A stretch of DNA of 7,553 nucleotides from Verrucomicrobiota bacterium. GTDB taxonomy: Bacteria > Verrucomicrobiota > Verrucomicrobiia > Verrucomicrobiales > DEV007. Positions within the stretch are counted from its first letter, which is position 1; each line of letters opens with the position of its first letter. Both the position numbers and the translations under genes were made by a program. Where the stretch lies: assembly GCA_013152075.1 (NCBI GenBank), contig JAADHD010000362.1:1-7553 (forward strand), given 5' to 3'. Below, one piece after another: positions 5,960-7,553 of the stretch. The notes beneath the pieces were generated by a model. It was not told the DNA's origin. It searched no databases and worked only from the letters and a program-made list of their open reading frames with translations.

Positions 5960-6424
5960 ATGAGCGATAATTTTAGTGTGAGGAAAAGAGTGGAGTTTGC
6001 CGATACGGATGTAGCGGGGATTATGCATTTCGCTAATTTTTTCCGTTTCATGGAGGTGTGTGAGCATGCTTTCATGCGTTCGTTGGGTTTTTCGGTGCAT
6101 CCATCGGGAGTTGAATCTGGAAAGATTGATTTGGATGCCGAAGTGGGTTGGCCGAGAGTTCATGCGTCCTGTGAGTATAAAAAACCGTTAAGATTCGAGC
6201 AGGAGGTGGAAATTGAATTGCGGGTTGAGAAGGTGAATGCGAGGACGGTTGATTACGGATTTTCTTTTTGGAAAAACCCAGACGATGAGGAAAGCCGAAC
6301 TTTGGTCGCAACAGGAAAATTTATCGTAGTGTGTGTTAACTGGGATGAGGAGAGTAAGGAAATGAAAGCTGTGGAAATCCCGTCCGGGATGCGTGAGAAA
6401 TTAGAAAAGGTCTGTGCAGAATGA
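5960..6424 (+). CDS. Acyl-CoA thioesterase, 4HBT/YbgC family
   Basis: A hotdog-fold thioesterase of 154 residues predicted to hydrolyse acyl-CoA or a related thioester in the cytoplasm. The diagnostic stretch is F-A-D-T-D-V-A-G-I-M-H-F, with catalytic aspartate D17, followed by NFFRFME and EHAFMRSLG as in 4-hydroxybenzoyl-CoA thioesterase and YbgC relatives. I chose ATG 5960 because it places the aspartate at residue 17, as in the Pseudomonas enzyme, and because the preceding 20 codons show no family similarity. The frame is open to ATG 5900, 3 bp after the previous stop, so a longer 174-residue form is possible; neither start has a clear ribosome-binding site. The stop overlaps the ATPase start in ATGA, indicating translational coupling. 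YbgC-type proteins elsewhere associate with the Tol-Pal envelope locus or phospholipid synthesis; here the partner is an ABC exporter. Substrate unknown. Confidence 0.88.
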   Translation: MSDNFSVRKRVEFADTDVAGIMHFANFFRFMEVCEHAFMRSLGFSVHPSGVESGKIDLDAEVGWPRVHASCEYKKPLRFEQEVEIELRVEKVNARTVDYGFSFWKNPDDEESRTLVATGKFIVVCVNWDEESKEMKAVEIPSGMREKLEKVCAE

Positions 6425-7101
6425 GTGAAACAGTTGTCGAATTAAAAGGGGTGTCCAAATGGTATCCGGGTGCGGAAGATCGCAAGGTTCTGGAAGGGAT
6501 CGATCTCGAAGTTTGTGCCGGACAACGCTTCGCGGTGGTGGGGCCTTCCGGTTGCGGCAAGAGCACGTTGCTGAATTTGCTGGGAACGTTGGACTTGCCC
6601 AGTGAAGGGGAGGTGATTTTTGGAGGCCAGAATTTGCAAGGCGCCAGCGAGAAGGATATGGCGGCTTTGAGGAGTGAGGAAATTGGGTTTATTTTTCAGC
6701 TTCATCATTTGTTACCTCAGTGCTCCGCTTTGGAAAACGTGTTGGTGCCGACTTTGGCCCTGGCCAATCGTCCGGATGAAAGCGAGGTGATGGAGCGCGC
6801 TGAACGATTATTAAAACGCATGGGACTTGGGGATCAGATGGAGAGCCGTCCGTCGCAGTTGTCGGGTGGAGAACGACAACGGGTCGCGGTGGTGCGCGCC
6901 TTGATCAATCAGCCACGCTTGATTCTGGCCGATGAACCTACAGGGGCGCTGGATGAAGACAATGCGACAAAGTTGATGGATCTGTTAATCGAGCTCAATG
7001 AAGAGGAGTCGGTGGCTTTGGTATTGGTGACCCACGATCTTGAAATGGCGGGTCGACTGGGGGATGTGAAGGAGTTGCGGGAAGGGAAACTGGGAGAATA
7101 G
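6421..7101 (+). CDS. ABC transporter ATP-binding protein, LolD/MacB-type
   Basis: A complete 226-residue ABC ATPase with all nucleotide-binding motifs: Walker A GPSGCGKST (41-49), Q-loop in FIFQLHHLLPQ followed by ALENVLVP, signature LSGGE (147-151), Walker B ILADEP with D171 and E172, D-loop residues after TGALDE, and switch H205 in VTHD. The Q-loop wording, small size and short C-terminus match the LolD/MacB/FtsE class, which works with FtsX-fold permeases rather than classic importers. These systems move lipoproteins out of the inner membrane or power mechanical work and efflux across the envelope; the exact cargo cannot be told from the ATPase. The start overlaps the thioesterase stop by four bases, and the cognate permease begins 9 bp after the stop. 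The locus is best called LolD-like, not LolD, since LolC/E identity of the partner is unproven. Confidence 0.93.
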   Translation: MSETVVELKGVSKWYPGAEDRKVLEGIDLEVCAGQRFAVVGPSGCGKSTLLNLLGTLDLPSEGEVIFGGQNLQGASEKDMAALRSEEIGFIFQLHHLLPQCSALENVLVPTLALANRPDESEVMERAERLLKRMGLGDQMESRPSQLSGGERQRVAVVRALINQPRLILADEPTGALDEDNATKLMDLLIELNEEESVALVLVTHDLEMAGRLGDVKELREGKLGE

Positions 7102-7110
7102 AACGGAACC

Positions 7111-7553
7111 ATGAGTATCTGGAAACTGGTTGTTCGTAGTTTGTTTCATTACGGGCGTTTGAATTTGGCCCTGCTGGTGGGAGTTGCTCTGACGGCAGCG
7201 ATCTTGAGCGGCTCCTTGGTGGTGGGGGATTCGGTAAAGGAAAGTCTTAGGCGTAACGCAAAGGCGCGCATCGAGGGCATTGGATTTGCCGTGATTGGCG
7301 GAGATCGTTTTTTTGGTGAGGGTTTGGCTGATCGTCTGGAGCAGCGCGGTGATGTTAACAATGTCGTGGCACCGGTGATTCAGGTTGTGGGAACGGTGGC
7401 GACTCCTGATGGCAATGTTCGCGCCAATGGAGTTCAGGTGATGGGAGTGGAGGATCGCTTCTGGTCTTTGAGTGGTGGTGGGAATCCCATTCCTGAAACG
7501 GTGCGCGAAGAGCAATGGTTGGCGGTGAATGAGGCGCTGGCCGGGCGATTGGG
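7111..7553 (+). CDS. ABC transporter permease, FtsX/MacB-like, N-terminal part (3' end outside window)
   Basis: The frame opens at ATG 7111 and stays open to the window end, giving 147 codons of a longer gene. The start MSIWKLVVRSLFHYGRLNLALLVG places a basic amphipathic lead before one membrane helix at about residues 18-40, followed by GDSVKESLRR and a predicted extracytoplasmic domain with beta-strand-rich sequence (VVAPVIQVVGTV, then VQVMGVEDRFW). This is the arrangement of MacB_PCD/FtsX-family permeases, in which helix 1 precedes the periplasmic core domain and further helices follow, here beyond the edge. It lies 9 bp after the LolD-like ATPase, so the two should form the transporter. 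A weak purine stretch, CGGAA, sits just before the start. Whether it is a LolC/E-type exporter, a MacB-type pump, or one of the very large double permeases found in this phylum cannot be decided from this part. Confidence 0.87.
   Translation, partial: MSIWKLVVRSLFHYGRLNLALLVGVALTAAILSGSLVVGDSVKESLRRNAKARIEGIGFAVIGGDRFFGEGLADRLEQRGDVNNVVAPVIQVVGTVATPDGNVRANGVQVMGVEDRFWSLSGGGNPIPETVREEQWLAVNEALAGRL

Noticed and set aside
6985..7515. Minus-strand 176-codon open frame opposite the ABC ATPase end and permease start
   Set aside because: The plus strand encodes clear ABC ATPase and FtsX-type sequence here; the antisense frame has no motif and arises from codon bias.

Overview
The window looks like chromosomal DNA of a Gram-negative member of the PVC group, most likely a verrucomicrobium. 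This is inferred from content: a secreted sulfatase of the type abundant in Verrucomicrobia and Planctomycetes, a secreted sialate O-acetylesterase, a LolD-like ATPase followed by an FtsX-type permease, weak or absent Shine-Dalgarno sequences, and moderate GC. No 16S rRNA or other taxonomic marker is present, so the assignment is tentative.

There are two regions. Left side (1-1535): the 3' end of an AbiEii/AbiGii-type nucleotidyltransferase gene (toxin component of a type IV toxin-antitoxin or abortive-infection system), followed by about 1 kb without an intact gene. That stretch holds a frameshifted minus-strand remnant of a DUF4143-type AAA ATPase, REP-like hairpins, a three-copy 8-bp repeat leading into a strong palindrome, a 74-bp tandem repeat (2.5 copies), and a long imperfect inverted repeat around an AT-rich core. 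It reads as an accessory, decayed zone. The AbiEii fragment is C-rich over G-rich on its coding strand, opposite to the genes downstream.

Right side (1536-7553): six genes in a row, all on the + strand. In order they are a secreted arylsulfatase, a two-span membrane protein with a DUF218 (YdcF/ElyC) domain, a secreted sialate O-acetylesterase, a 4HBT/YbgC-type acyl-CoA thioesterase, a LolD-type ABC ATPase, and the start of an FtsX/MacB-type permease that runs off the window. Thioesterase and ATPase overlap by four bases (ATGA), and the permease starts 9 bp after the ATPase, so these three are very probably one transcription unit. The first three have gaps of 58-82 bp and may or may not share it.

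Functionally, the sulfatase and acetylesterase would remove sulfate and acetyl groups from complex glycans outside the cytoplasm. The DUF218 protein and the LolD/FtsX pair point to envelope maintenance or lipoprotein/lipid handling. No glycoside hydrolase, TonB/SusCD-type importer or regulator is visible, so a complete polysaccharide utilisation locus cannot be claimed. I found no convincing new multi-gene system; the least explained material is the repeat-rich gene-less kilobase.
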